A stretch of 64,000 nucleotides of DNA from an uncultured Rhodopila sp. (GCA_903851415.1 CAINOE010000209.1:16528-80527), one strand, 5' to 3'. Shown: positions 36,856-45,204, counted from the first letter of the stretch. Made by a program: numbers and translations. The notes: generated by a model not told the origin, from the sequence alone.

Positions 36856-37647
36856 GTGTCGGACGATTTAAGCATCCCCAATCCCGGTTACCGCAGCGCG
36901 CGCGCCGGCCGGTACGGCACCGGCCAGCGCGTCAGGTCAGGCGGCATGGACCCCGATATGCGGCGCATGGCGCTGTTCGCGGGCGGCATCGGCACGGTCC
37001 TGGTGCTTCTCATCGGCGCCTCCGCCCTCACCGGACGGCACAGCGGCGAAACCCCGGTGGTGACCGCCGATACCCGCCCGGTACGCGTGAAGCCGGAGAA
37101 TCCCGGTGGCATGAAGATCGATGGCGCCGAGAACGACGTGTTCTCGGCCGGCGCGGACACCGGGAACGCAAGGCTGGCACCCCCGTCCGAAACCCCGGAC
37201 ACCAAGGCATGGCGGTCCGCTGCAGTCTCGCCCGCGCCCGCGGCGGCGGAGGCCCCGCCCGCCACGCTGGCGCCCGCGCCGCCGCCCGCGGCCATAGTCC
37301 CGCCGAAAGCCGGCGCCGCCCAGGCGGCTGCGAGGCCGCCAGTCGCGGTGCCTGCTCCGACGAAGCTGCCGGTCGCAGCCGCTCCGCCGGCAAGCTCCGG
37401 ACATACAGCAACTGTCCAACTTGCCGCCCTGCCGTCGGAAGAGGCGGCGCGGGGCGAGTGGCAGGCGCTGACCAGGCGCCTGCCTGATCTGCTGGGCGGC
37501 CGTCAGCCAAGCTATTCACGGACCGAGCACGACGGCCACACCTTCTGGCGGCTGCGGACCTCCGGTTTCGCCGATGCCGCCCAGGCGCGCGGGTTCTGCG
37601 AGAAGGTGCGGGCTAAGGGCCTCGGCTGTTCGGTCACGGACTCCTGA
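36856..37647 (+). CDS. SPOR-domain membrane protein
   Basis: 263 aa, GTG start after an AAGAGCAAG site. It has a short cytosolic N-terminus, one membrane helix at about 36-58 (MALFAGGIGTVLVLLIGASAL), a long Ala/Pro-rich periplasmic linker (about 110-185), and a C-terminal SPOR domain of about 75 residues (ATVQLAALPSEEAARGEWQA through GFCEKVRAKGLGC). SPOR domains bind denuded glycan strands at the division septum, so a role in septal peptidoglycan handling is expected. Its placement between argS and nagZ is the usual alphaproteobacterial order. Confidence 0.88.
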   Translation: MSDDLSIPNPGYRSARAGRYGTGQRVRSGGMDPDMRRMALFAGGIGTVLVLLIGASALTGRHSGETPVVTADTRPVRVKPENPGGMKIDGAENDVFSAGADTGNARLAPPSETPDTKAWRSAAVSPAPAAAEAPPATLAPAPPPAAIVPPKAGAAQAAARPPVAVPAPTKLPVAAAPPASSGHTATVQLAALPSEEAARGEWQALTRRLPDLLGGRQPSYSRTEHDGHTFWRLRTSGFADAAQARGFCEKVRAKGLGCSVTDS

Positions 37648-38647
37648 CCTGATTGCCAAAGCCGCCATCGCCGGCATCGCCGGACCTGTCCTGCTGGCGG
37701 AGGAAGCTGCCCTGTTCAGGGCGTTTCCACCCGCCGGAGTCATCCTGTTTGCCCGCAACGTCGAAGATCCCGCCCAGCTCGCCCGCCTGATGGACGCGCT
37801 GCGGGCCGTGCTGCCCGCGGACGCCGACATGATGGTGGATCAGGAAGGCGGCCGGGTCGCCCGGCTGCGCCCGCCGCACTGGCGCGCCCACCCGCCGGCC
37901 GCCGCACTCGGGCGGCTGTTCGAGGCCGAACCGGGCGCCGGTCTCAGGGCCGCCTGGCTGACCGGCGCCCTTATCGGCCTGGATTGCCGGGCCGCCGGTT
38001 TCACCGTCGCCGCCGCTCCGGTTCTCGATCTCTCCATTCCCGGCGCGCACGACGTCATCGGCGACAGGGCCTTCGCGGGGCATCCCGCGGCGGTCGCACG
38101 GCTCGGCCGCGCGGTCGCCAATGGCCTGTTGGCGGCCGGAGTCCTGCCCGTCGGCAAGCATGCCCCGGGCCATGGCCGCGCGCGGGTGGACAGCCACCTG
38201 TCGCTGCCCCGCGTGCCGGAGGACGATCTGCAAGCCGATTTTCGCCCTTTCGCGCTGAATGGCGACCTGCCATGGTTGATGACCGCCCATATCGTCTATG
38301 AGGCGCTTGATCCGAACGCCGCAGCCACGATGTCCAGCTCCGTCATCAGGGATGTCATTCGTGGGCGGTTCGGCTTCGAAGGAGTGTTGGTGACCGACGA
38401 TCTGGCGATGAAGGCTCTTAGCGGCGCTCCGGCTGATCTGGCGGCCACGGCGCTGGCGGCCGGCTGCGATATCGCGCTGTATTGCAGGGGCGACTTCGAG
38501 GCCAACGAAGCGCTGCTGAGCACCTGCCCGGCGCTGACAGCCGAAGCGCAGGCCCGGCTGCAAGCCGGCCGGACCCGTTTGGCGGCCAGCCGGATGGCGC
38601 TGCCGGCCGGGCCGTTGGCCGATGAACGCGCGCGGCTGCTGCCGTGA
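37574..38647 (+). CDS. nagZ: Beta-N-acetylhexosaminidase NagZ (GH3)
   Basis: Cytosolic glycoside hydrolase family 3 enzyme that removes N-acetylglucosamine from recycled muropeptides. Conserved features are PAGVILFARN near the N-terminus, DQEGGRVARLR, the NagZ signature KHAPGHGRARVDSH, and the nucleophile Asp in VTDDLAMKAL. The start is uncertain. The only standard in-frame start is ATG 37574, which overlaps the conserved SPOR domain of the previous gene by 74 bp, while family similarity starts around 37652 (IAKAAIAGIAGP) just after that gene's stop. A near-cognate CTG (37649) or ATT (37652) start is therefore possible. The stop overlaps the next gene (GTGA). Confidence 0.92.
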   Translation: MPPRRAGSARRCGLRASAVRSRTPDLIAKAAIAGIAGPVLLAEEAALFRAFPPAGVILFARNVEDPAQLARLMDALRAVLPADADMMVDQEGGRVARLRPPHWRAHPPAAALGRLFEAEPGAGLRAAWLTGALIGLDCRAAGFTVAAAPVLDLSIPGAHDVIGDRAFAGHPAAVARLGRAVANGLLAAGVLPVGKHAPGHGRARVDSHLSLPRVPEDDLQADFRPFALNGDLPWLMTAHIVYEALDPNAAATMSSSVIRDVIRGRFGFEGVLVTDDLAMKALSGAPADLAATALAAGCDIALYCRGDFEANEALLSTCPALTAEAQARLQAGRTRLAASRMALPAGPLADERARLLP

Positions 38648-39354
38648 GCTCGCTGATCTTCAATCTTGCCCTGGCCGTCGTGCCGGTGATCCTGGCGATC
38701 ACCCTGCACGAAGCGGCGCATGGCTTCGCCGCCCTGGCGCTGGGCGACACCACCGCCCGCGACGCCGGCCGGCTGTCGCTCAATCCCATCCGGCATATCG
38801 ATCGTGTCGGCACGATCATCCTGCCCGGCATCCTGCTGGTCAGCCAGCTTGCCTTCCCGCCGCACAGGATTTTCTTCATGTTCGGCTGGGCCAAGCCGGT
38901 CCCGGTGTCGGCCTGGAAGTTCCGCGACCCCCGCCGCGGCATGGCGCTGGTGGCGATGGCCGGCCCGCTGATGAACTTCTTCCTGGCCTGGCTCGCCGCC
39001 CTCGTGATGCCGCTGGCCGAGAGGCCCGGCTTCTGGCCGGCGGCGGGTCAGCAGTTCCTGCTCTACTTCATGCTGTCGAACATCGTGCTCGGCCTGTTCA
39101 ACCTGCTGCCGATACCGCCGCTGGATGGCGGCCGCATCGCCGTCGGCGTGCTGCCGCTGGCCATCGCCCGGGTTTGGGCGCAGCTTGAGCGTGTCGGCAT
39201 CGTCATCGTCCTGCTGGCCGTGTTCATCCTGCCGCGCCTGCTCGGCGTGGACCCGGTCGGGGAGGCGCTGAACCACGTGCTGCCCTGGGCGTTCCGCACG
39301 ATCTTCTGGCTGGCGGGTCAAGACATCGGCGGGACGGATGGAAACGCCATCTGA
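38644..39354 (+). CDS. Site-2-protease-family (M50) membrane metalloprotease
   Basis: 236-aa polytopic membrane protein of the short bacterial M50 group. The zinc motif HEAAH lies in the first helix (LAITLHEAAHGFAALALGD) and the third ligand region in LFNLLPIPPLDGGRI (LDGGR), with membrane segments around 5-25, 55-75, 95-125, 140-165 and 178-205. It probably cleaves membrane-embedded substrates; the substrate is unknown for this subgroup. The GTG start at 38644 overlaps the nagZ stop, and its end overlaps scpA by 17 bp, consistent with one operon. Confidence 0.88.
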   Translation: MSSLIFNLALAVVPVILAITLHEAAHGFAALALGDTTARDAGRLSLNPIRHIDRVGTIILPGILLVSQLAFPPHRIFFMFGWAKPVPVSAWKFRDPRRGMALVAMAGPLMNFFLAWLAALVMPLAERPGFWPAAGQQFLLYFMLSNIVLGLFNLLPIPPLDGGRIAVGVLPLAIARVWAQLERVGIVIVLLAVFILPRLLGVDPVGEALNHVLPWAFRTIFWLAGQDIGGTDGNAI

Positions 39355-40144
39355 CACCCGGGACGCTCCGGCGCCCCTGCCGCCGGAGCCCGCCAACGAG
39401 AACCTCGTGCTGCGGCTGGAAGGGTTCGAGGGGCCGATGGACCTGCTGCTCGACCTCGCCCGGGCGCAGAAGGTCGATCTGGCCAAGATCTCCATCCTGT
39501 CGCTGGTCGACCAGTATCTGGCGGTGATCGAGGGGGCCAAGCGGATCCGCCTGGAACTGGCGGCCGACTGGCTGGTGATGGCCGCCTGGCTGACCTGGCT
39601 GAAATCCCGCCTGCTGGTGCCGGCCGCTGCGAACGATGACATGGAAGACGGCCTGATGGCCGCCGAGGCGCTGGCCGAGCGCCTGCGCGAGATGAACGTC
39701 ATCCGCACCCTGGCGGCCTGGCTGGGGGCGCGGCCGGTGCTCGGGCAGGACGTGTTCGCCCGCGGCGCGCCGCAACGCCATGAAGAGTTCGACCGCTCCC
39801 GCATCGTGCTGGAGCCCGGCCCCTTCGTCCGCGCCTATCTGCAGGCGATCCGCCGCGGCACGAAGTCGTCCCCCTACACGCCGCGTCCCTTGACCCTCTG
39901 GACCGTGCAGGACGCCCTGCGCCGGCTTGCCGATCTCGTCGGCAGCCTGCCGGACTGGAGCACGCTGGAGGAGTTCCTGCCGGACCACATGGACAGCCCG
40001 ACCGAACGCCGGGCGGCGCTCGCCAGCACGCTGATGGCCGGCCTGGAACTGGCGCGCGGCGGCTCGGTCCGGTTGCGGCAGGAGGAAGCCTTCGGGCCGA
40101 TCCTTGTGCGGCGGCATGGTGGCGCGGACGAGGCGGGCGCATGA
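39338..40144 (+). CDS. scpA: Segregation and condensation protein A
   Basis: 268-aa kleisin subunit of the bacterial SMC condensin. The N-terminal signature LEGFEGPMDLLLDLARAQK binds the SMC neck, followed by ILSLVDQYLAVIE and LVMAAWLTWLKSRLLVP. The C-terminal winged helix (REMNVIRTLAAWLG onward and the last third) contacts the SMC head. The stop overlaps the start of scpB in an ATGA. It acts with ScpB and SMC in chromosome organisation. Identity is secure from signature and synteny. Confidence 0.95.
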   Translation: METPSDTRDAPAPLPPEPANENLVLRLEGFEGPMDLLLDLARAQKVDLAKISILSLVDQYLAVIEGAKRIRLELAADWLVMAAWLTWLKSRLLVPAAANDDMEDGLMAAEALAERLREMNVIRTLAAWLGARPVLGQDVFARGAPQRHEEFDRSRIVLEPGPFVRAYLQAIRRGTKSSPYTPRPLTLWTVQDALRRLADLVGSLPDWSTLEEFLPDHMDSPTERRAALASTLMAGLELARGGSVRLRQEEAFGPILVRRHGGADEAGA

Positions 40145-40794
40145 GCGGCGCACCCGGGCAGCCTCCCGCAATCCCCGCGGCCGGGGAAGCTGCCGCGCCG
40201 GCGAAGACGCGGGAGCCGGACGAGGACTCGCTGCGCCTGGCCGAGGCGATGATCTTCGCCAGCGCGGAACCGGTCTCCGCGCGCAGCCTGACCAGGCTGC
40301 TGCCGGACGATATCGATGCGGATGCCGTGCTGGCGCTGCTGCGCGCGCGCTATGCGGGACGCGGGGTGGAGCTGGTCGAGGCGGGTAACGGCTTGATGTT
40401 CCGCACTGCCCTCGATCTGGCGCCGAAGCTGCGCAAAGTCATCGACGTGCCGCGCCGGCTGCCGCGCGTGGCGCTGGAGACGCTGGCGATCATCGCCTAC
40501 CATCAGCCGATGACACGGCCGGAGATCGAGCATATCCGCGGCACGGCGCTGTCGCAGCAGACACTCGATTCACTGCTGGAGCTGAACCTGATCGCGCCGA
40601 AAGGGCGGCGGGAAACGCCGGGACGGCCGACGCTGTGGGGCACCACGCCGGAGTTCCTGGCGCATTTCGGGCTGAAGGATCTGCGGGAGCTGCCGCGGCG
40701 GGAGGATTTGCTGCTGGAGACGGCGCCGCCGAAAGCCACGCCCGAGGTGTTGCCGGCGGATTTGCAGCCGCCGCCGGAAGGCGAGATGAGCTGA
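40141..40794 (+). CDS. scpB: Segregation and condensation protein B
   Basis: 217-aa winged-helix partner of ScpA in the SMC complex. After an Ala/Pro-rich N-terminal tail of about 25 residues come two winged-helix domains; the second contains the family hallmark LETLAIIAYHQPMTRPEIE and the downstream IRGTALSQQTLDSLLEL, and GRPTLWGTTPEFLAHFGL close to the end. It begins in an ATGA overlap with scpA. No tat or serS genes follow here, since the strand switches after 40.8 kb. Confidence 0.95.
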   Translation: MSGAPGQPPAIPAAGEAAAPAKTREPDEDSLRLAEAMIFASAEPVSARSLTRLLPDDIDADAVLALLRARYAGRGVELVEAGNGLMFRTALDLAPKLRKVIDVPRRLPRVALETLAIIAYHQPMTRPEIEHIRGTALSQQTLDSLLELNLIAPKGRRETPGRPTLWGTTPEFLAHFGLKDLRELPRREDLLLETAPPKATPEVLPADLQPPPEGEMS

Positions 40795-40806
40795 TTGACA
40801 GGGTCC

Positions 40807-40822
40807 CGCCATGATGCGGGTT
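40807..40822. terminator. Weak hairpin between convergent scpB and cNMP-domain gene
   Basis: CCCGC-CATGAT-GCGGG, a 5-bp stem with a 6-nt loop located 12 bp after the scpB stop. Small and without a T-run, so only a tentative terminator. Confidence 0.25.
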
Positions 40823-40826
40823 GGAT

Positions 40827-41204
40827 TCATAAGGCCGCGCTGGCGATGCGCAGGTGGCGTGCCATCTGGTCCATGACATACCAGACGAAATTCGGCATTT
40901 CTTCCATCATGTAGCGGAACTTCTTCCGGTCGATGAGGGCAAGATCGCAATCATCGGCAGCGTGGGCGGCGACACCCCTTGGCTCCCCGTCCAGAAACGA
41001 AACAAATCCGAACGCGTCGCCGGCCTGCATGGTTTCGATCAACCGCCGCTGCTTCGTGAGCTCGACGGAACCTCTCAGGATGACGTACATGAGGCCAGCC
41101 GCGTCGCCCTCGCGAAAGATTGTATCGCCGACCGCATAGCGGACGACCGTTCCGACGGAGCGGGCGAAATCGCGAAAATCGATCTTTGTATCCGCCGACA
41201 TCAT
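40827..41204 (-). CDS. Stand-alone cyclic-nucleotide-binding-domain protein
   Basis: 125 aa covering essentially one cNMP-binding beta-roll: VVRYAVGDTIFREGDAAGLMY, LRGSVELTKQ, and the phosphate-binding cassette region AGDAFGFVSFLDGEPRG. There is no DNA-binding helix-turn-helix after it, unlike CRP/FNR regulators, so it is more likely a small sensory or regulatory subunit. The ligand pocket lacks the Arg-Ser/Thr pair of classic cAMP binders in the obvious place (GEPRGVAA has Arg), so nucleotide binding is uncertain. It is convergent with scpB, and its promoter must lie in the AT-richer 41205-41563 region. Confidence 0.8.
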   Translation of the reverse strand: MMSADTKIDFRDFARSVGTVVRYAVGDTIFREGDAAGLMYVILRGSVELTKQRRLIETMQAGDAFGFVSFLDGEPRGVAAHAADDCDLALIDRKKFRYMMEEMPNFVWYVMDQMARHLRIASAAL

Positions 41205-41563
41205 TTTGTCCTCTAACTAAATGAAGGTTTGATGACATCGATGCCGGCAAACAGTGTCAATTCAAATCATCGGCGACATCCATCAATCTAATCGCGCGGA
41301 AAGCTGACGGTAGCGTTCTGGCTTCGCATTTTCGGTGTGTTGCATGGATATTGCGCCGCACTGTGGAATGATTTTCCCCTCCCTGGCCGGGACCGCTCCA
41401 AAGCTTCCGACGATCCCATAGCCACCGCGCTTGCGGGGACAACCGTCCCGGAGGCTCGTTTGATTCAAAAAACACGGCCGGCAGCTCAGGATCAATGCAG
41501 TCTTCCGCCGCCGCGGCGCACCCGGATGGATGAAAATCCTCGCACGGCGAGTGTGATACTATA
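41205..41563. other. 359-bp intergenic region
   Basis: No gene found. The part nearest 41205 is relatively AT-rich and contains the presumed promoter of the cNMP-domain gene; the distal part borders the 3' end of the outer-membrane-protein gene. Frames here have stop-rich or arginine-rich composition and are not coding in appearance. Confidence 0.5.
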
Positions 41564-42343
41564 TCAAAACGGAATCTCCACCTCGAGCCGCCAGCGCAAA
41601 GTCCCCTGCGGGCTGGCCTGCGTCGCTCCGAACAGCCAGCCGATCTCGTATTTCAGCTTGCCCGCATGCCCGAGGCCCAGCTCATCCAACCGCAGCGAGC
41701 CGATGGCCACCGGCCCGATCAGCAACTCCTGCTGGCCGAGGGCCGGGCTTCGGCCCAGCGTTCCGGTGTCGCCATAAATCTCGATCGCCGGCGACAGCGG
41801 CGCCCACAGGTTCCAGCGGCTCTGCCACGCGTAGCTGAAGTCCAGGCCGCTGCTGGTCTGGTTCGGACCGAGTTGCCGCGTCAGGAACAGGTTCACGGTA
41901 TGCGTGAACTGGCCGATATCCTTGGCGATCAACGGTCCGAACGTCACCTCGTTCGGACCGGCATTGTGGCCGGTGGTCACCGTCTGCCCGTATTCGAAAT
42001 AAAAGCCGAAATCGGCGAAGTATTCTCCCGGCTCGGTCAGTTGAAACGTGTTCTCCGTCACCACCTGGGTGAACAGCGTCGGCTCGTTGAACCCCGGGTC
42101 GCGGTCCCACCCGAATTCGATCTCGCTGTGCCACCAGGGCGTCAGGCCGGTGCCGAGTTCCAGCGTGTAGCTCGTCGCACCGCTGTTGGATGGGAGGCGG
42201 TCGAACTGGGCGTCGCCGTTGTGCTCGATTTCCAGCTCGCCGAAGTCGATTTCATACGGGGAAACTATGTGGAAATCAGCGCGGGCCGGCAGCGGCGCCA
42301 GCATTGCCAGCGCCGCGGCCAGCGCCCGGACAGCACGGATCAT
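41564..42343 (-). CDS. Outer-membrane-type beta-barrel protein linked to the iron permease
   Basis: 259 aa with a signal peptide (VRALAAALAMLAPLPARA, cleavage after about residue 22). The mature part is made of alternating amphipathic strands with many aromatic residues (YTLELGTGLTPWWHSEIEFG, YFADFGFYFEYGQ) and ends in a C-terminal Phe (LRWRLEVEIPF), typical of outer-membrane barrels. No family recognised with certainty. The gene starts in an ATGA overlap with the upstream permease-cupredoxin gene, so it is co-translated and probably helps deliver a metal or handle its oxidation product across the outer membrane. Function is inference from context. Confidence 0.75.
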   Translation of the reverse strand: MIRAVRALAAALAMLAPLPARADFHIVSPYEIDFGELEIEHNGDAQFDRLPSNSGATSYTLELGTGLTPWWHSEIEFGWDRDPGFNEPTLFTQVVTENTFQLTEPGEYFADFGFYFEYGQTVTTGHNAGPNEVTFGPLIAKDIGQFTHTVNLFLTRQLGPNQTSSGLDFSYAWQSRWNLWAPLSPAIEIYGDTGTLGRSPALGQQELLIGPVAIGSLRLDELGLGHAGKLKYEIGWLFGATQASPQGTLRWRLEVEIPF

Positions 42344-43473
42344 TTCACCACCAGCACGCCCTGCGCGGTATCCTGGTGAAAGTCGCCGAAGAATTTGTAC
42401 TCGCCGGGCTCGAGCGGGCCGAGAAACACCGTGATCGTCTGCCCTGGCGTTACAAGTTTCTCGCGGTTGAGCATGGTGCTTTCGAATTCATCGGCGGTGT
42501 CGTCGGTGTTCTTCACCAGAAGCCTGATCTTGGTGTGGGCAGGCACCTCGATCCGGCTCGGCTCGAACCGGTGATTATGGAAGACGAGCACCGGCAGATC
42601 CTCGGCGCGCGCCTCCGGCGCGCCTGTCAGCAGCACAATCAGCACCGCCGCCGCGGCCAGCGATCCGGCGCGAGGCCGGGTGATGGCGCGGGACGCCGCC
42701 ACCAGCACCAGCAGCGTCGTCAACCACGCAACGAACTGGATACCGGAGGGTCGCGCGGAATAGCCGACGAGGGCATGCAGCGCGCGTCCGATCAGCGTGT
42801 CGTCGGCCAACAGGGCGCTGCTGTCCCATAATTGCTCGCCCCAGCCCGGCAGCAGGTCGGCCCCGTGCAGGATGGCGGCCGCCTGGCCGGCCATGCCGGC
42901 GGCGAGCAGCGCGATCAGCCCGTTCGTTACGCTGAATAACCTGTGCAACGGGATGGCGACCAGCCCGCGGTACAGCAGCCAGGACAGCAGTGCCGCCAGC
43001 GCCAGCCCGGCCACGCCGCCGCCCGCCAGCGAAACCGCGGTTGCCTGAGACCCGACGACGATGCCGTAAAGGAACAGCACGACCTCCGCCCCTTCCCGCA
43101 TCACCGCGACGGCAACGACCGCGGCCAGCGCCGCCAGCGAGCGCTCCCCCAGTTTCACCGCCTGGCCGACTTCGCGCATTTCCGCGACCATCGCGCGGGC
43201 GTGGCGCGACATCCACAGGATGTGCCAGCTCAGCATGACGACCGCGAAGCACAGGATCGAGGCGGTGAAAATTTCCTGGCCGGTGCCCTCGAACGCGTCG
43301 GACAACCCCGCCGCGAAGACCGCGACGAGACTCGCCCCGAGCACGCCGGCGCCGACGCCGCCGGCAATCCAGCGGCCGCGGGCGTGGACGCCTTCCGTCG
43401 CCGCCAGGACGATGCCGACGATCAGGCCGGCCTCCATGGCCTCCCGGAAGACGATGATCAGGCTGACGAGCAT
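42340..43473 (-). CDS. FTR1-family iron permease fused to a C-terminal cupredoxin domain
   Basis: 377 aa. The N-terminal about 270 residues are a seven-helix FTR1 permease with both RExxE-type iron motifs, FREAMEAGL near 10 and MREGAEVVLFLYG near 123. After a seventh/eighth hydrophobic helix (SLAAAAVLIVLLTGAPEARA, about 262-282) the chain enters the periplasm as a roughly 95-residue cupredoxin-like domain (HNHRFEPSRIEVPA, GEYKFFGDFHQDTAQGVLVVK). In related systems the permease and the cupredoxin (EfeO/P19/FetP-like) are separate proteins; a fusion would place iron or copper oxidation next to the channel. A candidate Fur box lies 26 bp upstream. First gene of a two-gene operon. Confidence 0.9.
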   Translation of the reverse strand: MLVSLIIVFREAMEAGLIVGIVLAATEGVHARGRWIAGGVGAGVLGASLVAVFAAGLSDAFEGTGQEIFTASILCFAVVMLSWHILWMSRHARAMVAEMREVGQAVKLGERSLAALAAVVAVAVMREGAEVVLFLYGIVVGSQATAVSLAGGGVAGLALAALLSWLLYRGLVAIPLHRLFSVTNGLIALLAAGMAGQAAAILHGADLLPGWGEQLWDSSALLADDTLIGRALHALVGYSARPSGIQFVAWLTTLLVLVAASRAITRPRAGSLAAAAVLIVLLTGAPEARAEDLPVLVFHNHRFEPSRIEVPAHTKIRLLVKNTDDTADEFESTMLNREKLVTPGQTITVFLGPLEPGEYKFFGDFHQDTAQGVLVVK

Positions 43474-43789
43474 GGGGCGCTTCCCGGCTTTTTGCGACTG
43501 CGAATAACTCGCATCTGGAGGCGCTCATACACGGACAAGCCGAACGATGCAAGCGGGTTCCGCCGATCGGCGGCGGCCGGGCAGGGCGTCGCCGTGCGCC
43601 GACGGGCCGCGCCACCCTTCACGTCATGGCCCGGACAAACAGGGCCATGCCGGTTTTGGCAACAGTGCGCGCGAAGCGGTCATTTCCAGGCGGCAACAGG
43701 GCGTCCGCGGCGTGCAACAAAGCAAACGGTTTGCTCCCTGTCTCGCCCGGAGTTAGCTTGCCGGCCGACAGGACAAAGGGAGTTTCGAC
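43474..43789. other. Divergent intergenic region
   Basis: 316 bp between the permease (leftward) and the small secreted protein (rightward). Besides the Fur-box candidate it contains a partial copy of the GTCATGGCCCGG repeat (43623-43648) and an AAAGGGA ribosome binding site at 43775-43781 for the rightward gene. No coding sequence recognised. Confidence 0.5.
43499..43513. promoter_or_regulatory. Candidate Fur box upstream of the iron permease
   Basis: TGCGAATAACTCGCA, a 7-1-7 inverted repeat matching at six of seven positions, 26 bp before the permease ATG. Its layout fits Fur-type iron boxes of alphaproteobacteria, and the downstream iron transport genes make the assignment sensible. It could also influence the divergent gene at 43790. 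Confidence 0.5.
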
Positions 43790-44170
43790 GTGAAGCTGCA
43801 ATTCGGGCGAACGGGCGCGATGGCCGTGGCGCTGCTGCTGGCCGGGGTCTCGGTGTGTTCGGCGCAGATCAACCCGTTCCGGAGCAGCAGCCGGGCTACC
43901 GGACTGACCAATGCCGACGTCGGGATGCTGTTCACCACCGCCGGCCTCGTGAACAAAAACGAGCCGGTCAAAGTCGGCGACACCCAGGATTGGAGCAATC
44001 CGACCAGCGGCAATTCCGGGAAAGTGACGGTGACCCGGCTGTTCCATTACAGCGGCATGGAGTGCCACAGCCTGCGGTACGATTTAACGTTCAAGGCATC
44101 GAACGCGCCGCGGACCTACAATGTGGACTGGTGCAAAACGAAGACGGGCGAATGGAAGATCAAGAGCTAG
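43790..44170 (+). CDS. Small secreted protein, surface-antigen-like
   Basis: 126 aa with GTG start and a clear signal peptide (GAMAVALLLAGVSVCSAQ, cleavage near 26). The mature 100 residues are a small beta-rich domain with two cysteines (MECHSLRY and VDWCKTK) positioned to form a disulfide. Sequence such as KVTVTRLFHYSGMECHSLRY and the ending TGEWKI resembles the C-terminal part of the 17-kDa rickettsial surface-antigen family, where this region follows a glycine-zipper. The glycine-zipper is missing here. Periplasmic or outer-membrane location is expected; function unknown. Confidence 0.7.
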   Translation: MKLQFGRTGAMAVALLLAGVSVCSAQINPFRSSSRATGLTNADVGMLFTTAGLVNKNEPVKVGDTQDWSNPTSGNSGKVTVTRLFHYSGMECHSLRYDLTFKASNAPRTYNVDWCKTKTGEWKIKS

Positions 44171-44322
44171 AGCGGTTTCGCGCTGACTGGGAAATCGTGG
44201 TGACCACTAACTCGTCATGGCCCGGCTTGTCCGGGCCACCTGTTCCAGCAGGTGCGGCGATAGGTGGCCCGGACGAGCCGGGCCATGACGGGGCGGCTTT
44301 CCAGTCAGCCTGAAAGCGCTCT
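44169..44322. repeat. 154-bp long palindromic element (copy 2 of the intergenic repeat)
   Basis: Begins inside the stop codon of the secreted-protein gene. Outer imperfect arms 44169-44190 (AGAGCGGTTTCGCGCTGACTGG) and 44301-44322 (CCAGTCAGCCTGAAAGCGCTCT) enclose a second stem, GTCATGGCCCGGCTT (44214-44228) with its mirror ending at 44289. An inner CCGGGCCACCT stem matches copy 1 at 17289-17324. The nested structure is like a MITE or REP/RPE-type element. It also sits between convergent genes and should terminate both. Confidence 0.75.
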
Positions 44323-44364
44323 GACGGCGACCGCCGGCAGCACGGGGGGCCGGCGTGGAGTTTC

Positions 44365-45204
44365 TCAATCCGGCGCGGTGAGCCGCACCGACACCGGACA
44401 GTGATCGGAAATCCGGTCTTTCATGGCCGGATCCATTTCCCGAAACGTCAGCACCCGCAACGTCTCCGGCCGCATCCAGTCGGCTGCCGCGCCACCGGCC
44501 AGGATATGGTCGATAAAGCTCTCATTGCCCCAGCAAGGCGAACTGCGGCCCTCGGTCGCGCGGACCAGCGGCGCGGCCTGACGCAAAGAGGCCAGAAGCG
44601 CGTCCTTCCCGTCCATCGAACGGTTGAAATCCCCCAGCACCAGGAACGGCACGCCCTCCTGCCGCCGGGCGGCGATCCACTCCGCAAGCAGCGGAACCTG
44701 CGACTTAAGCTCCGAGCAGGCTTCACCGCGGTCCTTTTGCAAAGGCTTGTCGCGGCAGCCCTTCTTCAGATGGATCGCGAGAATGCGCATATCGGCCGAA
44801 CCGAGGTGCAGCGTGATATCCGCTCCGCTGCGAAGGTGGCCGAGGGACAGGCCGGTCACGTCGGGGTTCGCGTCGTAACGCAGGCCTCGGCGCACCGCGA
44901 TCCCGACCCGTTGGGTCACATGGTCGCGGGTCATGTGGATCGAATATCGATCGCGCGGAAACAGCCTTACCGCCGCCGCCCAACCATCCACTTCCTCGAT
45001 CGCCACGACATCGGCGTTCAGGTCCTGTGCATACGTTGCCAGCAGATCGAAGTCCGCGGCGGACCGCGGGACGACATCCGCGGGCAAACTGCGATCGCCC
45101 GCCTGACGTGTGGTGAGCCAGTCGAGGTTCCAGGTCGCGATCTTCAGATCCGTTGCGTGAACGCGGAGCGGAAGAAGAAGAAACAGAATAATCAGGAGGC
45201 GCAT
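44365..45204 (-). CDS. Secreted endonuclease/exonuclease/phosphatase-fold protein
   Basis: 279 aa starting at ATG 45204 with a signal peptide (LLIILFLLLPLRVHA). The metal-dependent EEP fold is shown by ATWNLDW at the start of the mature part, VVAIEEVDGW (metal-binding Glu), LVLGDFNRSMDG (catalytic Asp/Asn), and the final SDHCPVSVRL (Asp-His). Members hydrolyse phosphodiesters in nucleic acids or lipids, or act on sugar phosphates. The predicted periplasmic or extracellular location suggests a nuclease or phospholipase-like function. The open frame extends further upstream without similarity, which is why I chose the signal-peptide start. Confidence 0.88.
   Translation of the reverse strand: MRLLIILFLLLPLRVHATDLKIATWNLDWLTTRQAGDRSLPADVVPRSAADFDLLATYAQDLNADVVAIEEVDGWAAAVRLFPRDRYSIHMTRDHVTQRVGIAVRRGLRYDANPDVTGLSLGHLRSGADITLHLGSADMRILAIHLKKGCRDKPLQKDRGEACSELKSQVPLLAEWIAARRQEGVPFLVLGDFNRSMDGKDALLASLRQAAPLVRATEGRSSPCWGNESFIDHILAGGAAADWMRPETLRVLTFREMDPAMKDRISDHCPVSVRLTAPD

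Noticed and set aside
42943..44313. 456-aa plus-strand frame across the permease start and the secreted-protein gene
   Set aside because: No family features and it conflicts with two well-supported genes.
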